Part shown: piece after piece, positions 1 through 9,209 of the stretch
Position numbering within the stretch: position 1 is the first letter of the stretch
Layout of the letters: each line of letters begins with the position of its first letter
Assembly: GCF_014645555.1 (NCBI RefSeq)
Contig: NZ_BMLY01000003.1
Location: 178,588 to 242,587, forward strand
DNA length: 64,000 bases
Reading direction: 5' to 3'
From: Silvimonas amylolytica
Lineage (GTDB): Bacteria > Pseudomonadota > Gammaproteobacteria > Burkholderiales > Chitinibacteraceae
The notes under the pieces: generated by a model
The model's input: only the letters and a program-made list of their open reading frames with translations
The model's database searches: none
Told to the model about the DNA's origin: nothing
Made by a program: the position numbers and the translations under genes

Positions 1-1
1 C

Positions 2-466
2 TTTGCTGAAGTGCTGGAGCAAATGGGCGCGCAGATTACCTGGGCTCCCAACCATATCGAGGCCGCTCCGCCAGCCACGGGCAAACTCAAAGCTCTGGAT
101 GTCGACCTGAACCACATCCCCGATGCAGCCATGACCATCGCCGTCGCGGCGCTGTTTGCCGAAGGCACTACCACCATCCGCAATATCGAAAGCTGGCGCG
201 TGAAGGAAACCGATCGCCTTGCGGCCATGGCCACTGAATTGCGCAAGGTAGGCGCAGCAGTGGAAGAGGGCCAGGATTACATCCGCGTCACTCCGCCGGC
301 AGACCTGATCCCGCACGCAGCGATTGATACCTATGATGATCACCGCATGGCGATGTGTTTCTCGCTGGTGGCGCTGGGCGGCGTGCCGGTGCGGATTAAC
401 GATCCGAAATGTACCGCCAAGACGTTCCCGACTTACTTTGAGGTACTGGCTGGGATTAGCCGTTAA
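2..466 (+). CDS. aroA: 3-phosphoshikimate 1-carboxyvinyltransferase (EPSP synthase), C-terminal part
   Basis: Cytoplasmic shikimate-pathway enzyme that joins phosphoenolpyruvate to shikimate-3-phosphate. Only the last 154 residues are inside the window; the reading frame is open to the left edge, so the start lies upstream. Visible family motifs are NHIPDAAMT, a conserved active-site stretch with [14 protein letters not shown], and near the end DDHRMAM followed by [13 protein letters not shown]. These are the classic C-terminal half of EPSP synthase and no frame break is seen. A weak hairpin at 489-511 follows the stop codon but lacks a T run. The identification is firm; only the N-terminal half is unseen. 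Confidence 0.96.
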   Translation, partial: FAEVLEQMGAQITWAPNHIEAAPPATGKLKALDVDLNHIPDAAMTIAVAALFAEGTTTIRNIESWRVKETDRLAAMATELRKVGAAVEEGQDYIRVTPPADLIPHAAIDTYDDHRMAMCFSLVALGGVPVRINDPKCTAKTFPTYFEVLAGISR

Positions 467-623
467 GGCTTTTCAGCCTGGTTACGACAAGGGCCACCGT
501 GGATGGCCCTTGCCGGTCCTCAGCGAAAACGCATCGAAACGGGTGACGAACCAGGTTGGCAGGGAACCGAACCCAAACCGTGTCACCATTCCTCTGCTGT
601 GCGGCAATTCCAAATACCCACGC

Positions 624-652
624 CTTGAAAGCGGTTTTCCCCGCCCCCATCT
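624..652 (+). promoter_or_regulatory. Probable heat-shock (sigma-32) promoter of htpG
   Basis: CTTGAA at 624-629 and CCCCATCT at 645-652 are separated by 15 bases between CTTGAA and CCCCAT. This fits the known sigma-32 pattern (CTTGAA, 13-17 bases, CCCCAT). It lies about 80 bases upstream of the htpG start and htpG is a classical heat-shock gene, so sequence and context agree. The start point would be near position 658. It has not been tested experimentally. Confidence 0.8.
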
Positions 653-728
653 CAACGCCCATCCGCCGTACTCGGCAATGCAGTTCCCAAATCAAGTACA
701 CAAGACCGCAATCCGGAGCTTTTGACCC

Positions 729-2618
729 ATGAGTAAAGAAACGCTGGGCTTTCAGGCCGAAGTCAAACAACTCTTGCAGTTGATGATTCACTCGCTGTAT
801 TCCAACAAAGAGATTTTCCTGCGCGAGTTGATTTCCAACGCCTCAGACGCTTGCGACAAGCTGCGCTTTGAAGCCATCAATCATGGTGATCTGTATGAGG
901 GCGATGGCGATCTGAATATCCGGTTGTCGTTCGACAAGGACGCCCGCACGGTCACTCTCTCCGACAACGGCATTGGCATGACGCGTGATGAAGTCATTGC
1001 CAACATCGGTACCATTGCCCGTTCCGGCACGAAAGAATTCTTCAGCAAACTGTCTGGCGATGCAGCCAAAGACAGCCACCTGATCGGGCAGTTTGGCGTG
1101 GGTTTCTACTCGGCCTTTATCGTGGCGGACAAGGTCACGCTGACCACTCGCCGCGCTGGTGTTGCGGCTGATCAGGCGGTGCGTTGGGAGTCCGGTGGTG
1201 AGGGTGATTTCACGCTGGAAGACGTCAGCAAAGCATCTCGCGGTACCGAGATCGTGCTGCACCTGAAAGAGGGTGAAGACGAGTTTCTGGATGACTGGCG
1301 CCTGCGCAGCATCATCCGCAAATACTCTGACCACATCAGCCTGCCGATCCTGATGGCCAAACAGCCCGGTTACGACAACGATGGCAACATCGTACCGGCC
1401 GAAGGCGAAGAAGCCGTTAACCAGGCCAATGCCTTGTGGACACGCAACAAATCAGAGATCACCGAAGAACAGTACAAAGAGTTCTACAAGCATGTGTCGC
1501 ACGACTTCGACGAGCCGCTGGCCTGGAGCCACGCCCGCATCGAAGGCCGCCAGGAATTTACCGAACTCTTGTACATCCCCAAGCGTGCGCCGTTTGATCT
1601 GTATGAACGTGATCGCCGCCATGGCGTAAAGCTGTACGTGAAGCGCGTGTTCATCATGGAAGACGCCGAAAAACTGATGCCGCAATACCTGCGCTTTGTG
1701 CGAGGGGTGATCGATTCGGCCGATCTGCCGCTGAATGTCTCGCGCGAAATTTTGCAGGCGAGCCGCGAAGTCGAGACCATCAAATCCGGTTGTGTGAAGA
1801 AGGTGCTGGGCGTACTGGAAGATCTGGCCGAGAACAAGCCGGAAGACTACAAGACGTTCTGGACCGAGTTCGGCAAGGTCTTGAAAGAAGGCGCAGGCGA
1901 GGATTTCGCCAACAAGGAACGCATCGCCAAATTGCTGCGTTTTGCTTCGACGCAGGCCGATACGCCGGAACAAACCGTCTCGCTGGCAGATTACATCGGC
2001 CGCATGAAGGAAGGTCAGGACAAGATCTTCTACATCACAGCCGATACCTTTGCTGGCGCGCAGCATAGCCCGCATCTGGAAATCTTCCGCAAGAAGGGTA
2101 TCGAAGTCCTGTTGTTGTCCGATCGCGTCGATGAATGGTTTGTGTCCAGCCTGACCGAGTTCGAAGGCAAGCAACTGCAATCCGTGGCCAAGGGTGAGCT
2201 GGATCTGACTGCGTTTGAAGATGAGGCCGAAAAGCAGCAACAAGAAGCTGCTGCTGAAGAATTCAAAGACGTGATCGAGAAGGTCAAGTCGTCACTGGGT
2301 GACAAGGTGAAAGACGTGCGCGTGACGCACCGCCTGACCGACAGCCCGGCGTGCCTTGTGGTTGAGAACATGGACATGAGCGCCAACCTGGAACGTCTAT
2401 TGAAGTCCGCTGGCCAGGATGTGAAGGCAACACGCCCGATTCTGGAGGTGAATCCTGAACATGTTCTGGTCAAGAAACTCAAAGCGCAGCTTGATGGCGA
2501 GCGTTTTGACGACTGGACGCATCTTTTGTATGACCAGGCCGTGCTGGCTGAAGGTGCGCAACTGGAAGACCCGGCGGCATTTGTGAAGCGCCTGAACGGG
2601 TTGATGGCCGCGCTTTAA
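729..2618 (+). CDS. htpG: Molecular chaperone HtpG (Hsp90 family)
   Basis: Bacterial Hsp90, an ATP-driven cytoplasmic homodimeric chaperone. The 629-residue length matches the family (E. coli HtpG has 624). The N-terminal GHKL ATPase region shows [16 protein letters not shown], then [12 protein letters not shown] and [15 protein letters not shown], which are the nucleotide-binding motifs. The middle domain contains [12 protein letters not shown] and NVSREILQ; the C-terminal dimerisation part follows. The ATG has GGAG about ten bases upstream. The gene is monocistronic in appearance, with its own heat-shock type promoter and a strong terminator just after the stop. No anomalies seen. Confidence 0.98.
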   Translation: MSKETLGFQAEVKQLLQLMIHSLYSNKEIFLRELISNASDACDKLRFEAINHGDLYEGDGDLNIRLSFDKDARTVTLSDNGIGMTRDEVIANIGTIARSGTKEFFSKLSGDAAKDSHLIGQFGVGFYSAFIVADKVTLTTRRAGVAADQAVRWESGGEGDFTLEDVSKASRGTEIVLHLKEGEDEFLDDWRLRSIIRKYSDHISLPILMAKQPGYDNDGNIVPAEGEEAVNQANALWTRNKSEITEEQYKEFYKHVSHDFDEPLAWSHARIEGRQEFTELLYIPKRAPFDLYERDRRHGVKLYVKRVFIMEDAEKLMPQYLRFVRGVIDSADLPLNVSREILQASREVETIKSGCVKKVLGVLEDLAENKPEDYKTFWTEFGKVLKEGAGEDFANKERIAKLLRFASTQADTPEQTVSLADYIGRMKEGQDKIFYITADTFAGAQHSPHLEIFRKKGIEVLLLSDRVDEWFVSSLTEFEGKQLQSVAKGELDLTAFEDEAEKQQQEAAAEEFKDVIEKVKSSLGDKVKDVRVTHRLTDSPACLVVENMDMSANLERLLKSAGQDVKATRPILEVNPEHVLVKKLKAQLDGERFDDWTHLLYDQAVLAEGAQLEDPAAFVKRLNGLMAAL

Positions 2619-2640
2619 GCGGTTGTCATATTGGTAGGTA

Positions 2641-2669
2641 AAAAAGGCACGCTACAACGTGCCTTTTTT
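2641..2669 (+). terminator. Rho-independent terminator after htpG
   Basis: AAAAAGGCACG (2641-2651) and CGTGCCTTTTT (2658-2668) form an 11-bp perfect stem around a six-base loop, ending in a run of T. It lies 22 bases past the htpG stop codon. Confidence 0.9.
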
Positions 2670-2729
2670 CATGGTGCAACAAATCGGATATTCCTGATAA
2701 TTTGGGTTCCTGACCGTAAAGAGCCCGCC

Positions 2730-3383
2730 ATGCGACCTGATTTCATTCTGTTTGACCTTGATGGCACATTGAGTGACCCACTCGAAGGTATTGCCAATTG
2801 CATGAACCACGCACTGGTACATTTTGGTTATCCGGCGCGCAGCAAGGCGGAATTGTCGCGCTACGTCGGGCCGCCTATCGACATCAATTTTGGCAAAGAA
2901 ACGGGTAGCAAGGACCCGGAACATATCGCGGCGCTGATTGAGCGCTATCGTGAGCGCTATGCCATTTACGGGCATCTTGAAAACCAACTGTATGGTGGTG
3001 TGCCGGGCATGCTTGATGGTCTGGCGGCGGCGGGTATTCCAATGGCGGTGTGCACCTCCAAACGGGCAGATTTTGCTGAGAAAATCCTGGTGCACTTTGG
3101 TCTCAGTGATTACTTCCGCTTTGTCGATGGTGGCGATATTGGTATCCACAAATGGCAACAGATCGCCGCTCTACGCGCTGCCAATAAAATTCCAGCCAAC
3201 ACCTTGATGGTGGGGGATAGAGGTGTGGATCTGATCGCGGCGCACCGTAACGGGCTGGCCTCGGCGGGCGTGCTCTGGGGTTATGGATCGCTGGATGAAC
3301 TGGCAGCACAAAAACCACGTTATCTGTTCGATCAGCCCGCGCAGTTGCTGGCCGCTGTTCGTGAGGCTGAAACCCAGGTTTAA
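2730..3383 (+). CDS. HAD-superfamily hydrolase (phosphoglycolate phosphatase-like)
   Basis: A 217-residue cytoplasmic hydrolase of the haloacid dehalogenase superfamily, subgroup with a helical cap. Motif I is FDLDGTLSD at residues 8-16 (nucleophile Asp9, general acid Asp11), motif II is CTSK in the middle, and the late motif GDRGVDL supplies the Mg-binding acids. The family dephosphorylates small metabolites such as 2-phosphoglycolate or pyrophosphate, but the substrate cannot be read from sequence. I chose the ATG directly in front of the motif; an upstream in-frame start would run through the htpG terminator. It sits alone between two terminators. Confidence 0.9.
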   Translation: MRPDFILFDLDGTLSDPLEGIANCMNHALVHFGYPARSKAELSRYVGPPIDINFGKETGSKDPEHIAALIERYRERYAIYGHLENQLYGGVPGMLDGLAAAGIPMAVCTSKRADFAEKILVHFGLSDYFRFVDGGDIGIHKWQQIAALRAANKIPANTLMVGDRGVDLIAAHRNGLASAGVLWGYGSLDELAAQKPRYLFDQPAQLLAAVREAETQV

Positions 3384-3411
3384 AGGCGCTCTTGTCGCCG
3401 ACTCACAGAAC

Positions 3412-3447
3412 AAAAAAGGCCGGATGCACTGCACGCCGGCCTTTTTT
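3412..3447. terminator. Bidirectional terminator between the HAD gene and flhA
   Basis: A 12-bp stem pairs AAAAAAGGCCGG (3412-3423) with CCGGCCTTTTTT (3436-3447), loop 12 bases. The A run on one side and T run on the other allow it to end transcription from both convergent genes. Confidence 0.9.
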
Positions 3448-3467
3448 GTTGCGCAACGCCTGGGCGA

Positions 3468-5552
3468 TCAAGCGCCGCCGAGCACACCGACAATGCGGAT
3501 CGACTTGGTATCCGGAATCTCGTTGTGGGCAATCACGCGCAGATTGGGAATGGAACGGCGCAAGAAGCGGCTTAGCATCGGGCGCAAATTGCCCGGCGTG
3601 ATCAGTACCGGGTTGAAGCCTTGTGCTTCCAGTTCTTCGGTCACGTTAGAGGCTTGTTTGAGCAAGCGCTCCGCAAGGCCGGGCTCCAGCCCGCCTTGTG
3701 ATTTGCCGGTTGCCGCATTAAGAAGAATGTTTTCCAGATGCGGTTCCAGCGTGATGACCGGCAGTTCGTTCTCGCCCGGGAACAACTGGTGAATGATGGC
3801 TCGACCCAAGGCCACACGCACGGCGGCAGTCAGATCGTCGATGTCCTGGGTGCGGTTGATGTGTTCGCCCAATGTTTCCAGAATCGTGCGCAGGTCACGA
3901 ATATGCATGCCTTCGTCCAGCAGGTTCTGCAGTACCTTTTGTACCGTGCCCACCGGGACGAGCTTGGGTACCAGGTCTTCCACCAGCTTGGGCGCCTCTT
4001 TGGCGAAATGGTCGACCAGCTGTTGTACTTCTTCGCGGCCCAGCAATTCAGCTGCATGACTTTGCAGTACGTTGGAGATATGCGTGCCGACCACGGTTGA
4101 GGCATCGACCACGGTGTAACCCATGGCTTGTGCCGGATCACGCAAAGTGGATTCAATCCAGACGGCAGGCAGACCAAAAGTGGGGTCTTTGGTGGGCGTG
4201 CCCGCCAGTTGCCCGCTGGCGCTACCGGGGTTGATCGCCAGCCACTGACCTACAAACGCTTCACCTGCGCCGACATCCACACCCTTGAGCTGGATGCGGT
4301 ACTGATTGGGTTTGAGTTCCAGGTTATCGCGGATATGCACGGCGGGGACGAGGAAACCCAGATCCTGCGCAATCTTCTTGCGGATGCCTCGAATTCGCCG
4401 CAAGAGTTCGCCATCCTGATTACGATCGACCAGTGGAATAAGCCGGTAGCCCACTTCCAGCCCGATCGGATCAACGGGCTGCACGTCGGCCCAACTGACT
4501 TCCTGCAGCGGCTGTTCTGCCGCAGGGCCAGCGGGGGCGGCGGCAGCATTGGCCCGCGCAATTTCCGCAGCCTTTTCCGCTTGGGCGGTCTTTTTGGTGC
4601 GGTTTTCCAGCGAATACGCAATACCTGCCAATAATGCCGCCAGCGTCAGAAAGGCGACGTGGGGCATGCCAGGGACGATGCCCATCAGTCCCAGAACCCC
4701 GGCGGTGATGTACATGACCTGCGGGCGGGAGAACAACTGACCCAGCAACTGCTGGGAGAGGTCAGAGTCTGTCCCCACGCGGGAGACGACGATACCGGCG
4801 GCCATCGAAATAATCAGCGACGGAATCTGTGCGACCAGACCATCACCAATGGTCAGCAATGTGTAGGTACGGCCCGCGTCAGAAAAGGCCATATCGTGCT
4901 GGACCATCCCCACAATCAGGCCGCCCACAATATTGATGACCATGATCAGGATACCGGCCACGGCATCGCCGCGAACGAACTTGGACGCACCATCCATAGA
5001 GCCGAAGAAGTCGGCTTCGTCGGCAATGGTACGACGGCGACGACGTGCTTCATCTTCACCAATCAGACCTGCGTTCAAGTCCGCATCAATGGCCATCTGT
5101 TTGCCGGGCATCGCATCCAGGGTGAAGCGCGCGCTCACTTCAGCAATCCGGCCTGCACCTTTGGTAATCACCACAAAGTTGATGATGGTCAGGATCACGA
5201 AGGCCACGATACCAACCGTGAGGTTGTCACCAATCAGGACGTGACCAAACGCTTCAATGACCTTACCGGCAGCATCTGCACCCGTGTGACCCTGGGTGAG
5301 TACAAGCTTGGTCGATGCAACGTTCAACGCCAGACGCAGTAGCGTGGTAAACAGCAGCACGGTCGGGAAAGCCGAGAATTCCAGGGGTTCGCGCGTGTAC
5401 AGGCCCACCATCAGCACGACGATGGACATGGCGATATTGAACGTGAAGAAGAAGTCCAGCACCAGCGGCGGCAGTGGCAGGATCATCATGCCCAGAATCA
5501 TCAGGACAAGGACCGGCACCGCCAGCAGGTTCAGATTGAATTTACGCCACAT
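3468..5552 (-). CDS. flhA: Flagellar biosynthesis protein FlhA
   Basis: Inner-membrane core of the flagellar type III export gate, which docks chaperone-substrate complexes and couples export to the proton motive force. The 694-residue length is normal. The N-terminal half is strongly hydrophobic with multiple membrane spans starting around residue 10; conserved stretches include FNIAMSIVVLMVGLY, FPTVLLFTTLLRLALNVAST and, in the cytoplasmic loop, GRIAEVSARFTLDAMPGKQM. The C-terminal half is the soluble docking domain, ending RRSIPNLRVIAHNEI. It lies 32 bases downstream of flhB and is presumably cotranscribed. The usual flhF/fleN/fliA genes do not follow; a convergent HAD gene does. Confidence 0.97.
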   Translation of the reverse strand: MWRKFNLNLLAVPVLVLMILGMMILPLPPLVLDFFFTFNIAMSIVVLMVGLYTREPLEFSAFPTVLLFTTLLRLALNVASTKLVLTQGHTGADAAGKVIEAFGHVLIGDNLTVGIVAFVILTIINFVVITKGAGRIAEVSARFTLDAMPGKQMAIDADLNAGLIGEDEARRRRRTIADEADFFGSMDGASKFVRGDAVAGILIMVINIVGGLIVGMVQHDMAFSDAGRTYTLLTIGDGLVAQIPSLIISMAAGIVVSRVGTDSDLSQQLLGQLFSRPQVMYITAGVLGLMGIVPGMPHVAFLTLAALLAGIAYSLENRTKKTAQAEKAAEIARANAAAAPAGPAAEQPLQEVSWADVQPVDPIGLEVGYRLIPLVDRNQDGELLRRIRGIRKKIAQDLGFLVPAVHIRDNLELKPNQYRIQLKGVDVGAGEAFVGQWLAINPGSASGQLAGTPTKDPTFGLPAVWIESTLRDPAQAMGYTVVDASTVVGTHISNVLQSHAAELLGREEVQQLVDHFAKEAPKLVEDLVPKLVPVGTVQKVLQNLLDEGMHIRDLRTILETLGEHINRTQDIDDLTAAVRVALGRAIIHQLFPGENELPVITLEPHLENILLNAATGKSQGGLEPGLAERLLKQASNVTEELEAQGFNPVLITPGNLRPMLSRFLRRSIPNLRVIAHNEIPDTKSIRIVGVLGGA

Positions 5553-5584
5553 GGTAACGGGTGGCTTTGGCCAGGTATTTCATT

Positions 5585-6748
5585 TCAGGGGCTGTTTCCG
5601 TCTTCGTTCGGACTTGCGTTGTGTTCAGGGTCCAGCTCAGTAGGTACTGGCAGCTTGTCATTCAGAGTGGGCCGGCTGCCGCCGTGGCTTTGCCAGTTTT
5701 TCAACTGGTAGATATAAGCCAGTACCTCGGCAGCCGCAGTATACAGCGCGGCCGGGATCTCCTGATCCAATTCCGTGTGGTGGTAGAGCGCACGGGCAAA
5801 AGGTGGCGTACGCACCACAGTTACTTTGTTGTCTTTGGCGATATCAATAATGCGCTCAGCCAGCAGGTACGCGCCCTTGGCGATGACCTGCGGCGCCCGC
5901 ATGCGTTCGTTGTACTGCAGCGCCACAGCATAGTGGGTCGGGTTGGTGACGACCACGTCGGCCTTGGGGATGCGCGACATCATGCGGCGTCGGGCGGCTT
6001 CACGTTGCAGTTGCCGGATACGGCCCTTCACATGCGGATCGCCTTCAGATTCTTTCATCTCCTGCTTGACCTCTTCCTTGGTCATGCGCAGGTTCTTGTA
6101 GAAGTCCCATAGCTGGTAGGGCACATCAATAGCGGCAATAAACCCCATGCCGCCGATCACCAGCAAAAGTGTGTAGCGGGTCATTTCCCACAAGTACACG
6201 TAACTGACCCGTTCGGGCATGATGGCCAGTTGCACCATGTCGCCACGTTCGCGCCAGAGCACCACGCAAGCCACCCCGCCAATCAATCCGGATTTGAGAA
6301 TGGTTTTGGTCATGTCGACCAGCGCGCGGACGGAGAACAGCCGTCCCACGCCAGATGCCGGGTTCAGGCGTCCGAAATTGGGGGCAAGGGTTTCCGTGGT
6401 GAACAGCCATCCGCCCAGCACCATGGGGCTGAGCAAACCAGCTACAGCGCAGGCGGCCGCGATGGGTAGCGCGGCGAATAGTGCGCTGTGAATGGCGTCT
6501 GTCAGGGTAGAAAACAGCCTGGACGAGTCTTGTATGGTCGCGTGATCGAAGGTCAATGCATTTCTGAAAATCACTTCCAGAACCTGTGCCAGCGCCGGCC
6601 CCAGGGACACGATCGATAACAGACCGGTCATCATGATGGCAAACGAGCCCAACTCTTGCGAACGCGGCACCTGGCCGCGTCGTCGGGCTTCTTCCAGTCG
6701 TTTTGACGTGGCTGGTTCTGTTTTTTCGAGATCTGAATCTTCTGCCAT
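5585..6748 (-). CDS. flhB: Flagellar biosynthesis protein FlhB
   Basis: Export-gate membrane protein that switches substrate specificity from rod/hook to filament proteins after self-cleavage. It has 387 residues with the typical charged N-terminus (EKTEPATSKRLEEARRRGQV), four membrane spans, and the autocleavage motif NPTH at residues 269-272, the hallmark of the FlhB/YscU family. The C-terminal tail carries the usual PPFARALY motif. It is divergent from fliK, whose product measures hook length and triggers the FlhB switch, so functional partners share one intergenic region. flhA follows 32 bases downstream. Confidence 0.97.
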   Translation of the reverse strand: MAEDSDLEKTEPATSKRLEEARRRGQVPRSQELGSFAIMMTGLLSIVSLGPALAQVLEVIFRNALTFDHATIQDSSRLFSTLTDAIHSALFAALPIAAACAVAGLLSPMVLGGWLFTTETLAPNFGRLNPASGVGRLFSVRALVDMTKTILKSGLIGGVACVVLWRERGDMVQLAIMPERVSYVYLWEMTRYTLLLVIGGMGFIAAIDVPYQLWDFYKNLRMTKEEVKQEMKESEGDPHVKGRIRQLQREAARRRMMSRIPKADVVVTNPTHYAVALQYNERMRAPQVIAKGAYLLAERIIDIAKDNKVTVVRTPPFARALYHHTELDQEIPAALYTAAAEVLAYIYQLKNWQSHGGSRPTLNDKLPVPTELDPEHNASPNEDGNSP

Positions 6749-6816
6749 GGCTGTCCACGCTGTAATGCGTGATGAGATGCTCCGGTGAGAGAGTTTAACA
6801 GTGCCGCTGACGAGGC

Positions 6817-6832
6817 TGGCATTGCTTTTGCT
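6817..6832 (+). promoter_or_regulatory. Probable sigma-54 (-24/-12) promoter of fliK
   Basis: TGGCAT-T-GCTT-TTGCT matches the RpoN consensus TGGCACG-N4-TTGCW at nearly all fixed positions, with GG and GC exactly ten bases apart. It is about 50 bases upstream of the fliK ATG, giving a short leader. Flagellar genes of many Neisseriales and pseudomonads are RpoN/FlrC-controlled, so this is expected from known biology; the match itself is directly visible. Confidence 0.75.
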
Positions 6833-6876
6833 TTTATAGTCTCAGACTGTATTTCAATTGCTTCAGAACCAGAGAC

Positions 6877-6892
6877 TGCATCATGCCAGCCA
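6877..6892 (-). promoter_or_regulatory. Weak candidate sigma-54 promoter for flhB-flhA
   Basis: Read on the minus strand, TGGCTGG-CATG-ATGCA has GG and GC ten bases apart and keeps TGGC and TGC of the RpoN consensus, but the inner bases fit poorly. It lies inside the start of fliK, about 120 bases upstream of flhB. It is listed because it is the only such site upstream of flhB. Confidence 0.25.
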
Positions 6893-8079
6893 GCGCCATT
6901 AATCCGTTCCAGATGTCTGCCAATAGCAAGTCCGGCACATCACAGCAAAACAATAATGGCAGTGGTGTCGACTTTGGTGCGACACTGGCCGACGCACGAC
7001 AGTCTGCGGGCAATACCAGCAACAGCCAGTCCGCTCAAAAGAGCAATCAGAATCAGGATCCGAACCAGCAGGCGAAGGACCAGACACAAAAAAGCAGCAG
7101 CCAGGATTCTGACAACAGCACCGACAGCGCGACCGCCGCCAGCAAAGCCGCGGCCCGCGCCGCAGCGGCACAAGACAAACAAGCGACCGAGCCTGATAGC
7201 GGGACGGCCGCATGGTTGGCCATGCTCCAGGGCTTGCTGGGCCAGCAAGCCCAGACCCAAACCACGTTGCCGACCGATACCAGCAGCCAGAGCGACCAGA
7301 GCGCCAGTTCTGCGTTGTCTTCACTCAATGATTGGTTGTCGGCTCACCAGAGTGACACATCAGACGCCACGCAGACCGCTGCAGATACGCAATCCATCCT
7401 GCAAGGGCTGCAAGCCAACGCTGGCAAAAATGGCAAAGACACGGCGGATATTGCCGCTGACGACGGCAATTTCTTGCCGCTTCTGCAAAACGCCATCAGT
7501 GACAACCACAGCGACGACAACAAGAATGCCGATGCGACTGCGCTCGCCCAGTTGACCGCGACGCAGCAGCATAGCTCGCAAAGCGCTACCCAGACCGACG
7601 CCAGCAAACAGGCTGTGCCGAGCCACCAGATTGATGTACCGGTCACCGACAACAAATGGAGTGAAGCGATCGCCCAGCGTGTCTCGATGATGGTCGGTAA
7701 GCAAGAGCAGCAGCTGGATATGCAGTTGAATCCACCGCATCTGGGCCCGATGGAAGTGCGCTTGTCGATGTCGCAGGACCAGGCCAGTGTCATCTTTACG
7801 TCGCAACACGCCAATGTGCGTGAAGCGTTGGCTGCCGCAACACCGCGGCTGTCTGCACTCCTGGCGGACCAGGGTATTACTTTGTCCAATGTCCAGGTTG
7901 CATCGGACTCGTTGAATCAGCAAGCCCAGCAACAACAGGCCCAACGCCAGTTTGGCGGTAATCAGGGGCGCAGCAATACCTGGTCTGGCGACGGAGAGAA
8001 CGGCACCACGGCGGTGACTCAGGTGTCGACTACCATGCGCATTCCGGTTGCACGATCCGGACTCAATCTCTGGGCGTGA
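6883..8079 (+). CDS. fliK: Flagellar hook-length control protein FliK
   Basis: Secreted molecular ruler that sets hook length and switches FlhB specificity. The 398-residue protein has the typical design. A long, low-complexity Gln/Ser/Asp/Ala-rich N-terminal and central region (to about residue 240) is the unstructured ruler. A conserved C-terminal domain then begins around WSEAIAQRVSMMVG and continues with LDMQLNPPHLGPMEVRLS and RLSALLADQGITLSNVQV, the Flg_hook family signature. A Gln-rich tail follows. It is preceded by a sigma-54-type promoter and is divergent from flhB. The gene is separated by 547 bases from fliL. Confidence 0.93.
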   Translation: MPASAINPFQMSANSKSGTSQQNNNGSGVDFGATLADARQSAGNTSNSQSAQKSNQNQDPNQQAKDQTQKSSSQDSDNSTDSATAASKAAARAAAAQDKQATEPDSGTAAWLAMLQGLLGQQAQTQTTLPTDTSSQSDQSASSALSSLNDWLSAHQSDTSDATQTAADTQSILQGLQANAGKNGKDTADIAADDGNFLPLLQNAISDNHSDDNKNADATALAQLTATQQHSSQSATQTDASKQAVPSHQIDVPVTDNKWSEAIAQRVSMMVGKQEQQLDMQLNPPHLGPMEVRLSMSQDQASVIFTSQHANVREALAAATPRLSALLADQGITLSNVQVASDSLNQQAQQQQAQRQFGGNQGRSNTWSGDGENGTTAVTQVSTTMRIPVARSGLNLWA

Positions 8080-8626
8080 TCCAGCGATTATCATGATGAA
8101 TGACATGGCGTCTTCACGACGGTGAGGGCGTTATTGCAGTAGACATTGCCATCGGCGCTTTCCTCTGTGGGTGTGAGGGGGCCAAGCCGGTGGCTTTGTC
8201 GTATCCGGCATACGGTAGAGCTGTCAGGAATGGCAGAAGCGGGGGCGCTGACCAGCCATCATGCTGAAAGCAACACGCATCAACGCGTTTGCCATCATCA
8301 TCGCGCAATCGCGTAAGCTTAAGCTTGTATTCCGCTGCGATAATGGGTATAACCCGCGCAGGCTGGGATATTGTCGCTGTTTGCTTGTAAACCAAGGCAC
8401 GCGTGTACATTGCCAGCCGCATCCGGCGGCGGATCAAAAGCCCGGCTGCGGATGTCAAATGCATGGATTAACCCTGGATTCTGTAAGAATCCCACGTAAT
8501 AATGCATAAATGAGACATGATGCGGCCGTTGCAAAACGCCTGCCATGACTGGATATGCCATGCTGGGCAGACGCTGCCCGGCATGAATGGCCCCGCTGTA
8601 AACTGCATCAGACACTGAGGAAGACC
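8080..8626 (+). other. 547-base gap between fliK and fliL
   Basis: No convincing gene is seen; the short open frames on both strands lack conserved features. The end of the stretch holds a 12-bp hairpin with one G-T pair (8559-8570 with 8574-8585, loop ACG) about 40 bases before fliL, without a T run. The region probably carries the promoter of the fliL-fliR operon, but I found no clean sigma-54 or sigma-28 match. Confidence 0.5.
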
Positions 8627-9136
8627 ATGGCTGAAGACGCTGCGCCCAAAAAGAAATCCAAGTTGTTGTTGTTCATTATTCTGGGCGTGGTATTGGTCCT
8701 GATCATTGCCGGTGGCGCGGTGGGTTTCCTGCTGTTGCACAACAGCAGTGACGACAGTGGCGGTGATGCGCAAGAAGCGCCGGCGCACCAGACCAAGAAA
8801 AAGAAAAAGAAAGAAGATCATCCGCCGATCTTTGAAAAGCTGTCCCAGTTCACGGTGAACCTGAACTCGCCGGATCAGGAAACGATGCTGCAGACGGATA
8901 TCACGGTGGAAGTGGCCGACGCTGAAACCGAGGAAACGCTCAAAAACATGCTGCCCAAAGTGCAGAACGAAGTGAACAAACTGCTGCGCAGCAAAACACC
9001 TGATTACATGCGCGCACCCAACAGTACGGACAAACTGGGCGGCGAGATTCGTGCAGCCATCAATAAAGTTCTTGGCGTAACGTCCGATGACGAGGGTGTA
9101 CTGTCGGTGAATTTCACGACCTTCATTGTGCAGTAA
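8627..9136 (+). CDS. fliL: Flagellar basal body-associated protein FliL
   Basis: Single-pass inner-membrane protein around the stator that supports motor torque. The product has 169 residues: a short lysine-rich cytoplasmic start (AAPKKKSK), one hydrophobic segment at about residues 10-32, a low-complexity linker with KKKKKKEDHPP, and a periplasmic domain with FTVNLNSPD and the usual C-terminal SVNFTTFIVQ ending. I chose the ATG behind GAGGAAG, giving MAEDAAPKKK; the longer frame upstream reads through the hairpin and has no membrane logic. It heads the fliLMNOPQR operon, followed by fliM after 73 bases. Confidence 0.94.
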   Translation: MAEDAAPKKKSKLLLFIILGVVLVLIIAGGAVGFLLLHNSSDDSGGDAQEAPAHQTKKKKKKEDHPPIFEKLSQFTVNLNSPDQETMLQTDITVEVADAETEETLKNMLPKVQNEVNKLLRSKTPDYMRAPNSTDKLGGEIRAAINKVLGVTSDDEGVLSVNFTTFIVQ

Positions 9137-9209
9137 TCCAGAGGCTTGACCAGACGCAGTAGCGGCGGCATCAACTCCGCCACGGGTAGACGGTAGACAG
9201 AAAGAATCA

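Noticed and set aside
489..511. Hairpin after aroA as terminator
   Set aside because: Eight-bp stem but no T run follows, so termination cannot be claimed.
8507..8532. Sigma-28-like site TAAA-N14-GCCG upstream of fliL
   Set aside because: Spacing is one base short and the right half of the -10 box does not match; fliL-fliR genes are normally not sigma-28 class.
8565..8578. Sigma-54-like GG/GC pair before fliL
   Set aside because: Spacing is wrong by one base or more, and the sequence is explained by the 12-bp hairpin there.
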